Assembly: GCA_009493725.1 (NCBI GenBank)
Contig: VOGB01000004.1
Coordinates: 682,001-746,000 of the forward strand
Source: Pseudoramibacter fermentans
Lineage (GTDB): Bacteria; Bacillota; Clostridia; Eubacteriales; Eubacteriaceae
Direction: 5' to 3'
DNA: 64,000 nucleotides
Shown: one piece after another, positions 42,620 to 51,312 of the stretch
Numbering within the stretch: the stretch's first letter is position 1
How the letters are laid out: each line of letters starts with the position of its first letter
Made by a program: the position numbers and the translations under genes
Notes under the pieces: generated by a model
What the model was told of the DNA's origin: nothing
Seen by the model: only the letters and a program-made list of their open reading frames with translations
Databases searched by the model: none

Positions 42620-42625
42620 TATAAT
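42620..42625 (+). promoter_or_regulatory. pta -10 element
   Basis: TATAAT on the plus strand 43 nt before the pta start; no clear -35. The gap 42432-42667 holds divergent promoter sequence and nothing else recognisable. Confidence 0.5.
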
Positions 42626-42667
42626 ATAAAAAGAAAAATTTGCAAATTAAAGGGAGGTTCTATACCT

Positions 42668-43690
42668 ATGGCATCAATTTTTGAAGGCTTTAAAGAACAG
42701 CTTAAGGCGAATCCAAAAACCATCGTCTTCCCTGAAGGCGATGATCCAAGAATTCTTCATGCGGCTAATCAATTATTAAAAGATAAAACATTAAAAGTTA
42801 TTTTACTTGGCGACACCATGTCCGTATTCAAGGCGACTCGCAGCGAAGAATACGATCACATCAATGACGCTGAATTTATCGATCCGGCGACTTATCCAAA
42901 AGAAGATATGGATGAAATGGTCAACGCGATGCTTGAACTGCGTAAAGGTAAAATGACTGAAGAACAGGTCAGAGAAGCGCTGACCCACACCAATTATTTT
43001 GGAACAATGCTCGTAAAAATGGGAAAAGCGGATTGCCTGCTCGGCGGTGCGACCTATTCTACAGCTGATACCGTTCGTCCAGCATTACAGCTCATTAAAA
43101 CAAAACCAGATGCTCACCTCGTCAGCTCTTCATTTATTTTGATGAGAAACGATGAAAAAGAACGTCTCGTCTTCTCCGACTGCGCAATCAATATCGATTA
43201 CAAAGATCGTGTCGATAAAGAAGGCAACGTGACACTCAGTGCAGCAAAGCAATTAGCTGAAGTCGGTGTCGAATCCGCAAAAACAGCTAAAATCTTCGGT
43301 ATCGATCCTAAGGTTGCTTTCCTTTCATTCTCAACATACGGCTCAGGTAAGGGCGGCACTGTTCAGTTATCACACGACGCTACCATCGAAGCTCAGAAAA
43401 TGGCACCAGACGTCGCGATCGACGGCGAACTTCAATTTGATGCTGCAGTTTCCCCTGAAGTTGCGAAAACAAAATGCCCAGACTCTAAAGTTGCCGGGCA
43501 GGCAAATGTTTTCATCTTCCCGTTAATTGAAGCCGGCAATATGGGATACAAAATTGCCTCTCGTTTAGGTGGATTTGAAGCCATTGGTCCTGTTCTGCAA
43601 GGACTTAACGCACCAATTAACGACTTGTCCAGAGGATGTACTGAAGACGAAGTTTACAAAATGGCGTTAGTTACTGCTGCATTAGCATAA
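42668..43690 (+). CDS. pta: Phosphate acetyltransferase
   Basis: A 340-residue single-domain phosphotransacetylase that interconverts acetyl-CoA and acetyl phosphate. It begins with TIVFPEGDDPRILHAA near residue 18 and carries DCLLGGATYSTADTVRPALQ (about 119-138), FSTYGSGKGG, and GELQFDAA. Length fits the short clostridial form. The frame is open from 42614, but GGGAGGT lies before the ATG at 42668 and homology starts there. Acetate kinase, the usual partner, is not adjacent. It is a single-gene unit and marks acetate production or use. Confidence 0.96.
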   Translation: MASIFEGFKEQLKANPKTIVFPEGDDPRILHAANQLLKDKTLKVILLGDTMSVFKATRSEEYDHINDAEFIDPATYPKEDMDEMVNAMLELRKGKMTEEQVREALTHTNYFGTMLVKMGKADCLLGGATYSTADTVRPALQLIKTKPDAHLVSSSFILMRNDEKERLVFSDCAINIDYKDRVDKEGNVTLSAAKQLAEVGVESAKTAKIFGIDPKVAFLSFSTYGSGKGGTVQLSHDATIEAQKMAPDVAIDGELQFDAAVSPEVAKTKCPDSKVAGQANVFIFPLIEAGNMGYKIASRLGGFEAIGPVLQGLNAPINDLSRGCTEDEVYKMALVTAALA

Positions 43691-43698
43691 ATTTTATA

Positions 43699-43747
43699 AA
43701 AATAAAGCCTTCAAATTTTACTATTAAATTTGAGGGCTTTATTTTAT
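43699..43747. terminator. Bidirectional terminator between pta and dprA
   Basis: AAAATAAAGCC-TCAAATTT and AAATTTGA-GGCTTTATTTT form a long stem; it overlaps the dprA stop codon. Confidence 0.9.
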
Positions 43748-44680
43748 TTTTTCAAGTTCATTTTCCAACTGCTTAGGCTCAGAAAATAATTGAATGTCAA
43801 TTTTCTCGTTATGTAAAAAATCTAATGCAAATTGCTCAGATTGCGCGATTTCTTTTAATGCGTAAATGGGTTTGTGATATTTTTGTGCATAACGCAATGT
43901 ATGGACAGTTCCACTATTCCTGTCAAACTCTGAAGTAATCACAGCATCTGATGCCATCGCCTGAAGACGATCTCTTTGAACATAACAGTAATTCTGCACG
44001 AGAAAATCTTTATCACTTGGCGGATATTCTGAAAGAAGGCATCCTCCTGCTTCCACAATTCTTTCAGCGAGTTTGCGATTAGAGATCGGAAGTACCTCAT
44101 TGACTGGACTGGGCAAAAAGGCCGCAGTCTTCCCTCCCACGTTCAAACATCCAAGGTGAGCTGCTTGATCGCATCCAATTGCCAGTCCACTGACAATCGT
44201 CACATTTTTTTCAGCAAGCTTTTCTGCGATCTCCATATTTGATTGGTATCCTATTTCAGTTGGGTGGCGCGTTCCAATCACAGCCGCGCATTTTTTTTGA
44301 TTTAATACGGATAAATCTCCAAGATAATATAAAATAACTGGATATTCACCCATATCTTTCTCAAAATAATTGTTCATTTTAAGGCGTCTCGGGAATAACT
44401 TCGAAAACGGTGTAATAATGGACACATTCTCCTTCTCACACTGTTCGACAATTTTTTCAGCTTTCCGATAACCTTCCATAAAAAAAGAAATCGGCAGCAT
44501 TCCTGTAAACTGATTGGATTCGATTCCGATTTGAATTAAATCAAAATAATTAAGCTCATGATTCAAAAACTGATGTTGTTGAATGTGCTTATTGGCTGTT
44601 TTAACCAAGCGATTTAATCGCTGTTGGCCAAATCCCTTTAAACAGGAAATGGCCAACAATCCAATTTCAAGATTATTCAT
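43739..44680 (-). CDS. dprA: DNA-processing protein DprA (Smf)
   Basis: A 313-residue DprA-like protein that loads RecA on incoming single-stranded DNA during transformation. The Rossmann-like core has AVIGTRHPTEIGYQ (about 134-147), SGLAIGCDQAAHLGCL, and the tail motif RLQAMASDAVITSEFD with NSGTVHTL. It lacks the C-terminal DML1-like domain of longer forms. Its ATG overlaps the pheT stop by eight bases. It lies in a pheST transcript rather than with topA, its common neighbour. Confidence 0.9.
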   Translation of the reverse strand: MNNLEIGLLAISCLKGFGQQRLNRLVKTANKHIQQHQFLNHELNYFDLIQIGIESNQFTGMLPISFFMEGYRKAEKIVEQCEKENVSIITPFSKLFPRRLKMNNYFEKDMGEYPVILYYLGDLSVLNQKKCAAVIGTRHPTEIGYQSNMEIAEKLAEKNVTIVSGLAIGCDQAAHLGCLNVGGKTAAFLPSPVNEVLPISNRKLAERIVEAGGCLLSEYPPSDKDFLVQNYCYVQRDRLQAMASDAVITSEFDRNSGTVHTLRYAQKYHKPIYALKEIAQSEQFALDFLHNEKIDIQLFSEPKQLENELEKIK

Positions 44681-47051
44681 CTCTTAACTGCGCGTTTAAT
44701 TTTGTCTGCAGTTCAGAAACAATCGCATCCATCACTTCATTAATTTCCTGATCTTTAAGTGTTCGATCCGAATGACGGAAGGTAATCGAATAAGCTAAGC
44801 TCTTTTTATTTTTCGGAATTTGTTCCCCGCGATAAACGTCAAAAAGCTTGATACTTTCAATGATACCACCGCGATGTGCATGGATAATATCCCTTACTTT
44901 AATCGCCGGAATATTGTTATCGATGACGACTGCAAGATCTCGCTGTGAAGCCGGATATTTAGGAAGATTTTTGTATTTTACAGTGTGCCCAGCGTTTAAT
45001 TCTGTCAGTTTATCAAAATCTAATTCAGCCAGATAAACACGTTTCGGTAAGGATAACTGTTTTGCAACGACTGGATGAATTTCTCCGAAATCGCCGATCT
45101 GTTCGCCATTAACTGTGATGATCGCTTTGCGACCTGGATGGAATAAATCGCGCCCACCCATTTCAAACCGCACATCTTGATTTCTAAGTAATGCTTCCAG
45201 AACGCCTTTCATCGTATAAAAATCCCCGGCGTTATACATTGAGAGCACTAAATGATTTCTTTGAATCGGCAGTTCTGCTTTATTTTCATTTTCATGATAC
45301 GTCGCTGCAATTTCAAAAAACTGACCTGAAGGATTTTTGCGGCTGTGATTCATCGCAATCAGCTCAAGTTGTTGTCCGGCCAATGTGAAACGCATAATAG
45401 ACGTATCTTCCCCCAGCGGATTTACAATTTTGATTGGATTTTCGCTGCCTTCAAGTCTCATTGCCTCGATCATTCTAGGTGAAGTGAAAGATGTTGTCAT
45501 CGTCTGATAATAGCCTGCACCAATCAGGAAATTTTCAACCTGCTGCTGATATTTTTGAGCGGCAGTTTTCTGCCCAATTAAAGTGCTCCCCTGCATTAAT
45601 GTATTCGGAATTTTATCGTATCCGTAAATCCTTGCGACTTCTTCGGCAATGTCTTCTCGGATTCGCAAATCCTGTCTTTCATTTGGCACCGTAATCATCA
45701 GGGTATGATCATCTAAAACATTGACGCTAAGGAAAAGACGTTTGAGGATCGAAACAATTTCGTCTTCGCTGATTTGAATCCCTAAATAGCGATTAATCCA
45801 ATCACAGTTGACTTTGATTTGATAATTTTCTTCAGGATTTGGATAAACGTCAATCATCCCAGGAACTGCCGTGCACGCACCGATTTTTTCCAACAAATAC
45901 GCCGCCCTTAGTGATGCTGTTTCACACAATTCGGCATATGAGCCCTTTTCATAACGTGCCGACGCTTCTGTACGAAGTCCCAATTTTCTTGAGGTCGTAC
46001 GGATGCTTGTTTTGTCAAAAAATGCAGATTCCAAAACCATATACTGCGTTTGATCTGTAATTTCAGAATTTAAACCGCCCATAATACCAGCAATCGCAAT
46101 AGGTTTTTCGCCATTGGTAATCATCATCATCTGATTATCAATTTTCCGTTTTTCCCCGTCAAGGGTCGTAAAGGTCGGATCATCGACGCGATTCACCACG
46201 ATTTCCTTTGTACCAATATGATCATAATCAAATGCGTGAAGCGGCTGACCTAATTCGATCATGACGTAATTTGTCACGTCGACGATATTGTTGATCGGGC
46301 GAACTCCTGAATTTAACAGCTTCCGCTGCATCCAAATTGGAGACGGCTCAATTTTATTGACCTTAAAAACCTTAGCCGTGTATCTTTTGCAATGAGGATC
46401 CTTAACAGCAACCTTCAGATAATTTTCTATTTCCGAATCATTTTCTGTTGATTGATATAATTCAATCGGTTTGATCGGCTGATCTAAGGCAGCAGCTGCT
46501 TCCTTTGCGATACCATAAATCGACTGGCAATCTCCACGGTTTGCTGTTAACTCAATATCTATGATATGGTCGTCGACCCAAAATAATTCTCGAACATCAA
46601 GTCCACTTTCCGTTCCTTCTGGGAAAATATAAACTTGCTGTGTCGCCTCCTTGTTAAACAAGGATGTGTCTAAACCCATTTCCTTAACGGAGCACATCAT
46701 CCCTTCAGATCGAACCCCTCTCATTTCGGAGGCATTAATCTGTGTTCCTGTGTCAATAATTGCACCGTCAAGAGCAACAGGAACAACAGCCCCTTCGTAC
46801 ACGTTTTGGGCATTTGTAATAATTGGAAGTGTTTTATTTTCTCCGAATGCCACCGTACACACACGAAGACGATCTGCATTTGGATGTTTTTCAATTTTCG
46901 TGATCTTTCCTGTCACGATTCCTCTGACTTTTTCATTGACAGGTGTGATCGTTTCGACCTTTGTCCCTGCCATGGTTAATGTATCACCAAATGTCTTAAC
47001 ATTCTGGTCAATTTTCACAAATTCTTTTAACCAATTGAAAGAAGCTAACAT
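44673..47051 (-). CDS. pheT: Phenylalanyl-tRNA synthetase, beta subunit
   Basis: A 792-residue beta subunit. An N-terminal tRNA-binding OB domain (about 40-150; EKHPNADRLRVCTV) is followed by the B3/B4 editing domain, and the B5 domain. The C-terminal ferredoxin-like anticodon domain ends with YSITFRHSDRTLKDQEI. The alpha-2-beta-2 enzyme charges tRNA-Phe. It starts 12 nt after pheS and is controlled by the T-box in front of pheS. Confidence 0.97.
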   Translation of the reverse strand: MLASFNWLKEFVKIDQNVKTFGDTLTMAGTKVETITPVNEKVRGIVTGKITKIEKHPNADRLRVCTVAFGENKTLPIITNAQNVYEGAVVPVALDGAIIDTGTQINASEMRGVRSEGMMCSVKEMGLDTSLFNKEATQQVYIFPEGTESGLDVRELFWVDDHIIDIELTANRGDCQSIYGIAKEAAAALDQPIKPIELYQSTENDSEIENYLKVAVKDPHCKRYTAKVFKVNKIEPSPIWMQRKLLNSGVRPINNIVDVTNYVMIELGQPLHAFDYDHIGTKEIVVNRVDDPTFTTLDGEKRKIDNQMMMITNGEKPIAIAGIMGGLNSEITDQTQYMVLESAFFDKTSIRTTSRKLGLRTEASARYEKGSYAELCETASLRAAYLLEKIGACTAVPGMIDVYPNPEENYQIKVNCDWINRYLGIQISEDEIVSILKRLFLSVNVLDDHTLMITVPNERQDLRIREDIAEEVARIYGYDKIPNTLMQGSTLIGQKTAAQKYQQQVENFLIGAGYYQTMTTSFTSPRMIEAMRLEGSENPIKIVNPLGEDTSIMRFTLAGQQLELIAMNHSRKNPSGQFFEIAATYHENENKAELPIQRNHLVLSMYNAGDFYTMKGVLEALLRNQDVRFEMGGRDLFHPGRKAIITVNGEQIGDFGEIHPVVAKQLSLPKRVYLAELDFDKLTELNAGHTVKYKNLPKYPASQRDLAVVIDNNIPAIKVRDIIHAHRGGIIESIKLFDVYRGEQIPKNKKSLAYSITFRHSDRTLKDQEINEVMDAIVSELQTKLNAQLRDE

Positions 47052-47063
47052 CTATTTCCTCCT

Positions 47064-48089
47064 TTATTTAAACTGCGAAAGAAAACGCGTGTCATTTTCA
47101 AACAGCAGACGAAGATCTGAAATACCATATTTCGTCAATGCAATACGGTCCAATCCAAGTCCAAAAGCAAAACCGCTATATTCTTCCGGATCAATACCAC
47201 AAGCGCGCAGCACATTCGGATGGACCATCCCACAACCCAATAATTCGACCCATCCTGAGTTGTCGCAGACAGGACATCCTTTTCCTCCGCATTTAAAGCA
47301 AGTAACATCCATTTCCGCACTAGGTTCAGTAAAATAAAATTGATGCGGTCTGAATTTTGTTTTTGTCTTGTTGCCAAAAAGTTTTTTAGCAAAAAGGTCC
47401 ATGGTTCCCTTCAAATCAGACATCGCAATACCTTTGTCGATCACCAAGCCTTCCATTTGATGGAATACCGGTGAATGCGTTGCGTCAATTTCATCTGATC
47501 GGTAAACACGGCCCGGCGAAATAATACGAAGCGGAGGTTTTTGAGATAACATCGCCCGGACTTGAACCGGCGAGGTTTGCGTTCTTAATACCATATCATC
47601 TCGATAATAGAAGGACTCCTGCTTGTCTCTTGAAGAATGATCCTTCGGCATATTTAAATCATCAAAATTGTATTTAACCCATTCTATTTCAGGACCACTG
47701 ACAATCGAAAACCCCATGCCTAAAAAAATGTCTTCCAATTCTTCTGTGACAATATTTAATGGATGGTGTGCTCCACATTTGCACGGCTTACCGGGTAAAG
47801 TCACATCGATTTTTTCGCGTTCCAGACGCGCTTCCAATACCTTTGCTTCAATATGGCCTTTTACGCTGTCAAGGTTATCCTGTATTTCTTTTCTAACTTC
47901 GTTAGCTTTTTTGCCAACGATTGGGCGTTCTTCTTTTGAAAGCTTACCCATTCCTTTCATAAATTGGGTAATCGCTCCTTTTTTACCAAGGAATTGAACG
48001 CGAAGCTCTTCTAAATCCTTTATATCTTCAATATGGCTAATTTTTTCTTTAAATTCGTTTTTGATTTGATCAAGCTGATCTTTATGCAT
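47064..48089 (-). CDS. pheS: Phenylalanyl-tRNA synthetase, alpha subunit
   Basis: A 341-residue class II synthetase alpha subunit. An N-terminal coiled coil (about 1-90) binds tRNA. The catalytic core has motif 2 (VYRSDEIDATHSPVFHQMEG, about 198-217) and motif 3 (GFAFGLGLDRIALTKYGI, about 309-326). AAGGAG precedes the ATG. A Phe-specific T-box and its terminator lie directly upstream. Confidence 0.97.
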   Translation of the reverse strand: MHKDQLDQIKNEFKEKISHIEDIKDLEELRVQFLGKKGAITQFMKGMGKLSKEERPIVGKKANEVRKEIQDNLDSVKGHIEAKVLEARLEREKIDVTLPGKPCKCGAHHPLNIVTEELEDIFLGMGFSIVSGPEIEWVKYNFDDLNMPKDHSSRDKQESFYYRDDMVLRTQTSPVQVRAMLSQKPPLRIISPGRVYRSDEIDATHSPVFHQMEGLVIDKGIAMSDLKGTMDLFAKKLFGNKTKTKFRPHQFYFTEPSAEMDVTCFKCGGKGCPVCDNSGWVELLGCGMVHPNVLRACGIDPEEYSGFAFGLGLDRIALTKYGISDLRLLFENDTRFLSQFK

Positions 48090-48112
48090 TTTTTACTCCT
48101 TAATTTTCACCA

Positions 48113-48340
48113 TAAAAAAAAGTCCTTGAAATCAAGGACGAAATTTTCCGCGGTACCACCTTTTTTATCTTATAAATAAGATCTCTCGACTGTTTAACGC
48201 AACAGAAAACGTTTTAGAATACTGATTTCATCTAAAAAGCTCAAAAGTGAAATTTCACATCAACATGTCCGCAATCTTTCAGCCGTGGATTGCTTCTCTC
48301 TTGAACAGTGGTTCATGCTATTTGCTTTGTCATCGCTATT
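48113..48340 (-). promoter_or_regulatory. T-box riboswitch specific for phenylalanine
   Basis: The minus-strand leader contains the T-box sequence GGTGGTACCGCGG (48148-48160), which pairs with the tRNA acceptor end, followed by a terminator GTCCTTGATTTCAAGGAC plus eight T residues (48113-48139). Stem I lies at about 48240-48335. The specifier loop holds TTC (48249-48251), a Phe codon, agreeing with control of pheST. Uncharged tRNA-Phe would favour the antiterminator. Boundaries are approximate. Confidence 0.95.
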
Positions 48341-48347
48341 AATTGTT

Positions 48348-48377
48348 ATTTTACTTCTTGTCACCTATTACCGTCAA
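48348..48377 (-). promoter_or_regulatory. pheST promoter
   Basis: On the minus strand TTGACG (48372-48377), 18 bp and TAAAAT (48348-48353). It lies within the last codons of the upstream methyltransferase gene and would start transcription at the T-box 5' edge. Confidence 0.75.
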
Positions 48378-49133
48378 GTACATCATGATACCTGCCGCCA
48401 CAGCAACATTTAAGGATTCTGCCTTGCCATATATGGGCAGCTTCCATGAAAAATCACAAATTGCTTCAATCTGTGGACGAACGCCATGGGATTCATTGCC
48501 TAAAATCAATGCGTTTTTGGAATGATGCGGCATCGGCGATTCTTGAGATAAATTTCCATTTAATGAAGTGGCACAAACAAAGAAATTATTTTGCTTTAAT
48601 TTTTGAATAAACGCTTCAAATCGATCTGTTTTATAAATTGGAATATGAAAAAAAGATCCCATTGTTGCCCGTATAACTTTATCATTATAAAAATCAACGG
48701 TTTGATCCGAACAAATGATACCATCAAAGCCAACACCATCCGCAGTACGAATAATAGTCCCTAAATTTCCCGGGTCAGCCAATTCGTCTAATAATAATAG
48801 GTGCTGTGATCGTTTTAAATCGATTTGAGCGTCAAAATATTTCGCAATGCAAAGGATTCCCTCTGGATGCTTTTGGCGTGATAATTGATCATAAATGTGG
48901 TCTTCAACCACTTCCACAGGAATTTCCGATGAAATGGCATCTAGCTGGTGACGATTTGTATCCATAAATCGACGCGCAACTAGTATGCCTACAAGTGGCA
49001 CCGCACTTTTTAACGCTTCTTCAAAAAGCTTTTTTCCTTCAAAAACAAAGCATTTTTCTGTCTCTCTCCCTTTGTGTGAAAAGAGTTTTCGAATTTGTTT
49101 TATTTTGCGGTTTTGTTTAGATTGAATAACCAC
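48351..49133 (-). CDS. SpoU/TrmH-family RNA 2'-O-methyltransferase
   Basis: A 260-residue SPOUT methyltransferase. The N-terminal substrate-binding domain (SKQNRKIKQIRKLFSHKGRE, about 4-23) is followed by knot motifs DELADPGNLGTIIRTADGVGFDG (about 130-152), LILGNESHGV and LPIYGKAESLNVAVAAGI. It resembles Bacillus YsgA, which also lies beside rplT. It probably methylates rRNA ribose; the site is unknown. It is last in the infC operon and its end contains the pheST promoter. Confidence 0.9.
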   Translation of the reverse strand: MVIQSKQNRKIKQIRKLFSHKGRETEKCFVFEGKKLFEEALKSAVPLVGILVARRFMDTNRHQLDAISSEIPVEVVEDHIYDQLSRQKHPEGILCIAKYFDAQIDLKRSQHLLLLDELADPGNLGTIIRTADGVGFDGIICSDQTVDFYNDKVIRATMGSFFHIPIYKTDRFEAFIQKLKQNNFFVCATSLNGNLSQESPMPHHSKNALILGNESHGVRPQIEAICDFSWKLPIYGKAESLNVAVAAGIMMYLTVIGDKK

Positions 49134-49169
49134 TGGCTTTCCTTCGGAAATTTAATTAATACGATTATA

Positions 49170-49523
49170 TTATAAGTTTTCTTTTGCTAAATCAGCTAAT
49201 TTTGCAAATGATTCAGCGTCGTTCATTGCGAGATCAGCAAGAATTTTGCGGTCGATTTCGACATTAGCTACTTTCAAACCATGAATCATACGGCTGTAGC
49301 TTAAGCCGTTCATGTGAGCAGCAGCGTTGATTCTTGTAATCCACAATTTGCGGTAGTCGCGTTTCTTCTGTTTACGTCCGCTGTACGCAGAACGGAGCGC
49401 ACGCATAACAGCTTCATTCGCAGGGCGGTACAATTTGCTTTTTGCGCCATAATAACCCTTTGCAAGTTTTAAAATCTTTTTATGTTTTTTATGAGCATTA
49501 ACGCCTTTTTTTACTCTGGCCAT
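49170..49523 (-). CDS. rplT: 50S ribosomal protein L20
   Basis: A 117-residue L20 with the typical MARVKKGVNAHKKHKKILKL start and RKLWITRINAAAHMNGLSYS core. It assembles early on 23S rRNA and, in Firmicutes, represses its own infC-rpmI-rplT operon. GGAGG precedes the ATG. Confidence 0.97.
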   Translation of the reverse strand: MARVKKGVNAHKKHKKILKLAKGYYGAKSKLYRPANEAVMRALRSAYSGRKQKKRDYRKLWITRINAAAHMNGLSYSRMIHGLKVANVEIDRKILADLAMNDAESFAKLADLAKENL

Positions 49524-49558
49524 TTTTTCCTCCTAATTGTTTATCTAAAATGAATCTC

Positions 49559-49753
49559 TTACTTTAACAGCATTTTCTTAACGTTTTTAGCATTGCTTGG
49601 TACTAAATAGCCTGCTTTTCTAAGATTTCTTTTGCGCTTAGGTGATTTTTTATTTAAAATGTGGCTTTTATACGCCTTCGATCTCTTGATAACTCCTGAT
49701 TTTTTAATTTTAAAACGTTTCGCAGATCCGCGATGTGACTTCATCTTTGGCAT
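49559..49753 (-). CDS. rpmI: 50S ribosomal protein L35
   Basis: A 64-residue basic L35, starting MPKMKSHRGSAKRFKIKKSG, with the full family length. It lies between infC and rplT in the standard order; AGGAGG precedes the ATG. Confidence 0.97.
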   Translation of the reverse strand: MPKMKSHRGSAKRFKIKKSGVIKRSKAYKSHILNKKSPKRKRNLRKAGYLVPSNAKNVKKMLLK

Positions 49754-49785
49754 AATTGTCCTCCTAAATTTAATATATATAATAT

Positions 49786-50316
49786 TTATTTGTTGTCTTT
49801 ACTGCCCTTTGGAGACAAAAAGATAGACATATTCCGACCTTCTAATTTAGGACTTTTCGTGACTGTTCCGTAGTCCTTCAAACGATTTGCAAAATCTAAG
49901 AGCACTTGTCGTCCCTGATTAGTGTAAATCATTTCTCGTCCTCTGAATCGAATGGTCAGTTTAACACGGTGACCTTGTTGAAGAAATTTTTCAGCATTTC
50001 TCGCTTTAACCTGAATGTCGTGTTCTTCAACACGGACCGACATTCTGATTTCCTTGACGGTCATCGATTTCTGCTTCTTCTTTGCTTCTTTCTGTTTACG
50101 GATTTCTTCATAGCGGAATTTACCATAATCCAGAATTTTACAAACAGGCGGCTTAGCGTGTGGAGATACTTTAACTAAGTCAAGACCGGCTTCTTCTGCC
50201 AGTTTCCGCGCTTCAGCCGGTTTCATGATTCCAATCATTTCACCATCAGCATCGATTACTCTGATTTCACGATCGCGAATCATTTCATTGATTTCATGTT
50301 GAACATCTCTTGCTAT
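49786..50316 (-). CDS. infC: Translation initiation factor IF-3 (apparent AUA start)
   Basis: IF-3, which checks the start codon and keeps 30S subunits free. The first ATG is at 50283, but homology extends upstream in frame: ARDVQHEINEMIRDREIRV corresponds to the N-terminal helix of Firmicute IF-3. GGGGG (50326-50330) lies nine bases before ATA at 50316. An ATT at 50322 is too close to that site. The start is therefore probably AUA (or AUU), giving 176 residues. infC uses AUU in several bacteria as an autoregulatory start. The core includes HAKPPVCKILDYGKFRYEE and RFRGREM. An attenuated leader precedes it. Confidence 0.9.
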   Translation of the reverse strand: MARDVQHEINEMIRDREIRVIDADGEMIGIMKPAEARKLAEEAGLDLVKVSPHAKPPVCKILDYGKFRYEEIRKQKEAKKKQKSMTVKEIRMSVRVEEHDIQVKARNAEKFLQQGHRVKLTIRFRGREMIYTNQGRQVLLDFANRLKDYGTVTKSPKLEGRNMSIFLSPKGSKDNK

Positions 50317-50334
50317 TGTAATACACCCCCATAT

Positions 50335-50465
50335 TATAAAATAAAAAATGTGCAGGCAAACTAAAGCACCTGCACATAAAGCATCTTTATCGCAATATAA
50401 CCCGTTCGCATTTTGCGAAACAAGGTGAGAAGCTTTATTGCCTCTGCTTTAATTTACGTTTTAAT
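50335..50465 (-). promoter_or_regulatory. L20-type attenuator leader of infC-rpmI-rplT
   Basis: The leader of about 130 nt contains several complementary segments (GCTTCTCACC..., TTTCGCAAAATGCGAA) and ends in a terminator at 50342-50377: ATGTGCAGG, a loop and CCTGCACAT followed by six T residues. Position before infC fits the L20 leader of Firmicutes, in which L20 binding promotes termination. The terminator is clear; the L20 assignment is from context. Confidence 0.8.
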
Positions 50466-50494
50466 TTTACTGAATAAAAAATTAGATGTCAAGC
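50466..50494 (-). promoter_or_regulatory. infC operon promoter
   Basis: On the minus strand TTGACA (50489-50494), 17 bp and TAAAAT (50466-50471). Confidence 0.85.
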
Positions 50495-50510
50495 TATAAA
50501 TTATTTTTCT

Positions 50511-51086
50511 TTATTGTCCTTTTTGTGAACTGCCGGCATACCCACCATTGTTCATGTTTGGATCTTGAGCTGAAAATGAGAAAACTTTGTACGTTTTTCC
50601 TGATTTTCTAAATCCCACCTTAGCTTCATAATCGTCAGATAATTTTAAAGTCACTTGATATTCTAAGTCATCCGCAATTACAATAGGATCTGATATTGAA
50701 ACCGGTGTGTTTACCGTTGTATAGGATGAAATATCCTTCGCCACAGAAGCATCGTTGCTTTGATTTTGATCAACTGCCTGTTTTAAACTCTCGGCAAAAT
50801 CTGAGGTCATGTATTTTTCCGCTTGATCATAATCTTTATTATAAATAAGCTGATAAAACGATTTTGCATCGTCCTTCATTTGATTCAAAGAACTGGACGA
50901 AGTATCAGAAGTGGATGTTGCTTTTTTTGTGGATTTATTGCGCGGTACTTTAACACTCGGTGAGTTGGTTCCCTTTGATCCAGAATTGAATGAAAAACTA
51001 GATGGATGGGTACGCCAATATCCGTATCCGGCAATACCCGCAGCAATTAAGATGACAATAATACCTATTATTGTTTTTCTTTTCAT
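50511..51086 (-). CDS. Membrane-anchored extracytoplasmic protein of unknown function
   Basis: A 191-residue protein with one N-terminal transmembrane segment (about 5-23, IIGIIVILIAAGIAGYGYW) and no lipobox cysteine, so it is anchored rather than lipidated. A Ser/Thr/Lys-rich low-complexity linker (about 30-67) leads to a folded domain (about 70-175) with a DUF4878/NTF2-like pattern: SFYQLIYNKDYDQAEKYMT and a late beta-strand region ending YKVFSFSAQD. I do not recognise it with certainty. It is followed by the infC promoter and preceded by the tRNA-Pro terminator. Confidence 0.75.
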   Translation of the reverse strand: MKRKTIIGIIVILIAAGIAGYGYWRTHPSSFSFNSGSKGTNSPSVKVPRNKSTKKATSTSDTSSSSLNQMKDDAKSFYQLIYNKDYDQAEKYMTSDFAESLKQAVDQNQSNDASVAKDISSYTTVNTPVSISDPIVIADDLEYQVTLKLSDDYEAKVGFRKSGKTYKVFSFSAQDPNMNNGGYAGSSQKGQ

Positions 51087-51109
51087 GATTTGCTCCTGCT
51101 CTTTATAAA

Positions 51110-51148
51110 ATTAAAAAAACTGCTGAGCTTTAATACACTCAGCAGTTT
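51110..51148 (-). terminator. Terminator of tRNA-Pro
   Basis: On the minus strand CTGCTGAG, a loop and CTCAGCAG form a stem followed by seven T residues. Confidence 0.88.
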
Positions 51149-51157
51149 ATAATCAAA

Positions 51158-51234
51158 TGGTCGGAGTGAGAGGATTTGAACCTCCGGCCTCATGGTCCCG
51201 AACCATGCGCTCTACCAAGCTGAGCCACACCCCG
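51158..51234 (-). tRNA. tRNA-Pro (CGG)
   Basis: A 77-nt cloverleaf with acceptor CGGGGTG/CACTCCG (one G-U pair), anticodon loop TTCGGGA (anticodon CGG), discriminator A and encoded CCA. It forms a single-gene unit. Confidence 0.96.
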
Positions 51235-51262
51235 ATGTGTGATTTGCAAATCAACGATGTTT

Positions 51263-51291
51263 ATTATAGAATAAGAGCAAAAGAAAATCAA
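51263..51291 (-). promoter_or_regulatory. tRNA-Pro promoter
   Basis: On the minus strand TTGATT (51286-51291), 17 bp and TATAAT (51263-51268), about 30 nt before the tRNA. Confidence 0.8.
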
Positions 51292-51312
51292 GTACTTTTA
51301 GCGAGGTTTTTT

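Noticed and set aside
46651..47337. A 228-codon plus-strand frame across pheT and pheS
   Set aside because: It is antisense to two well-supported synthetase genes and has no recognisable protein features.
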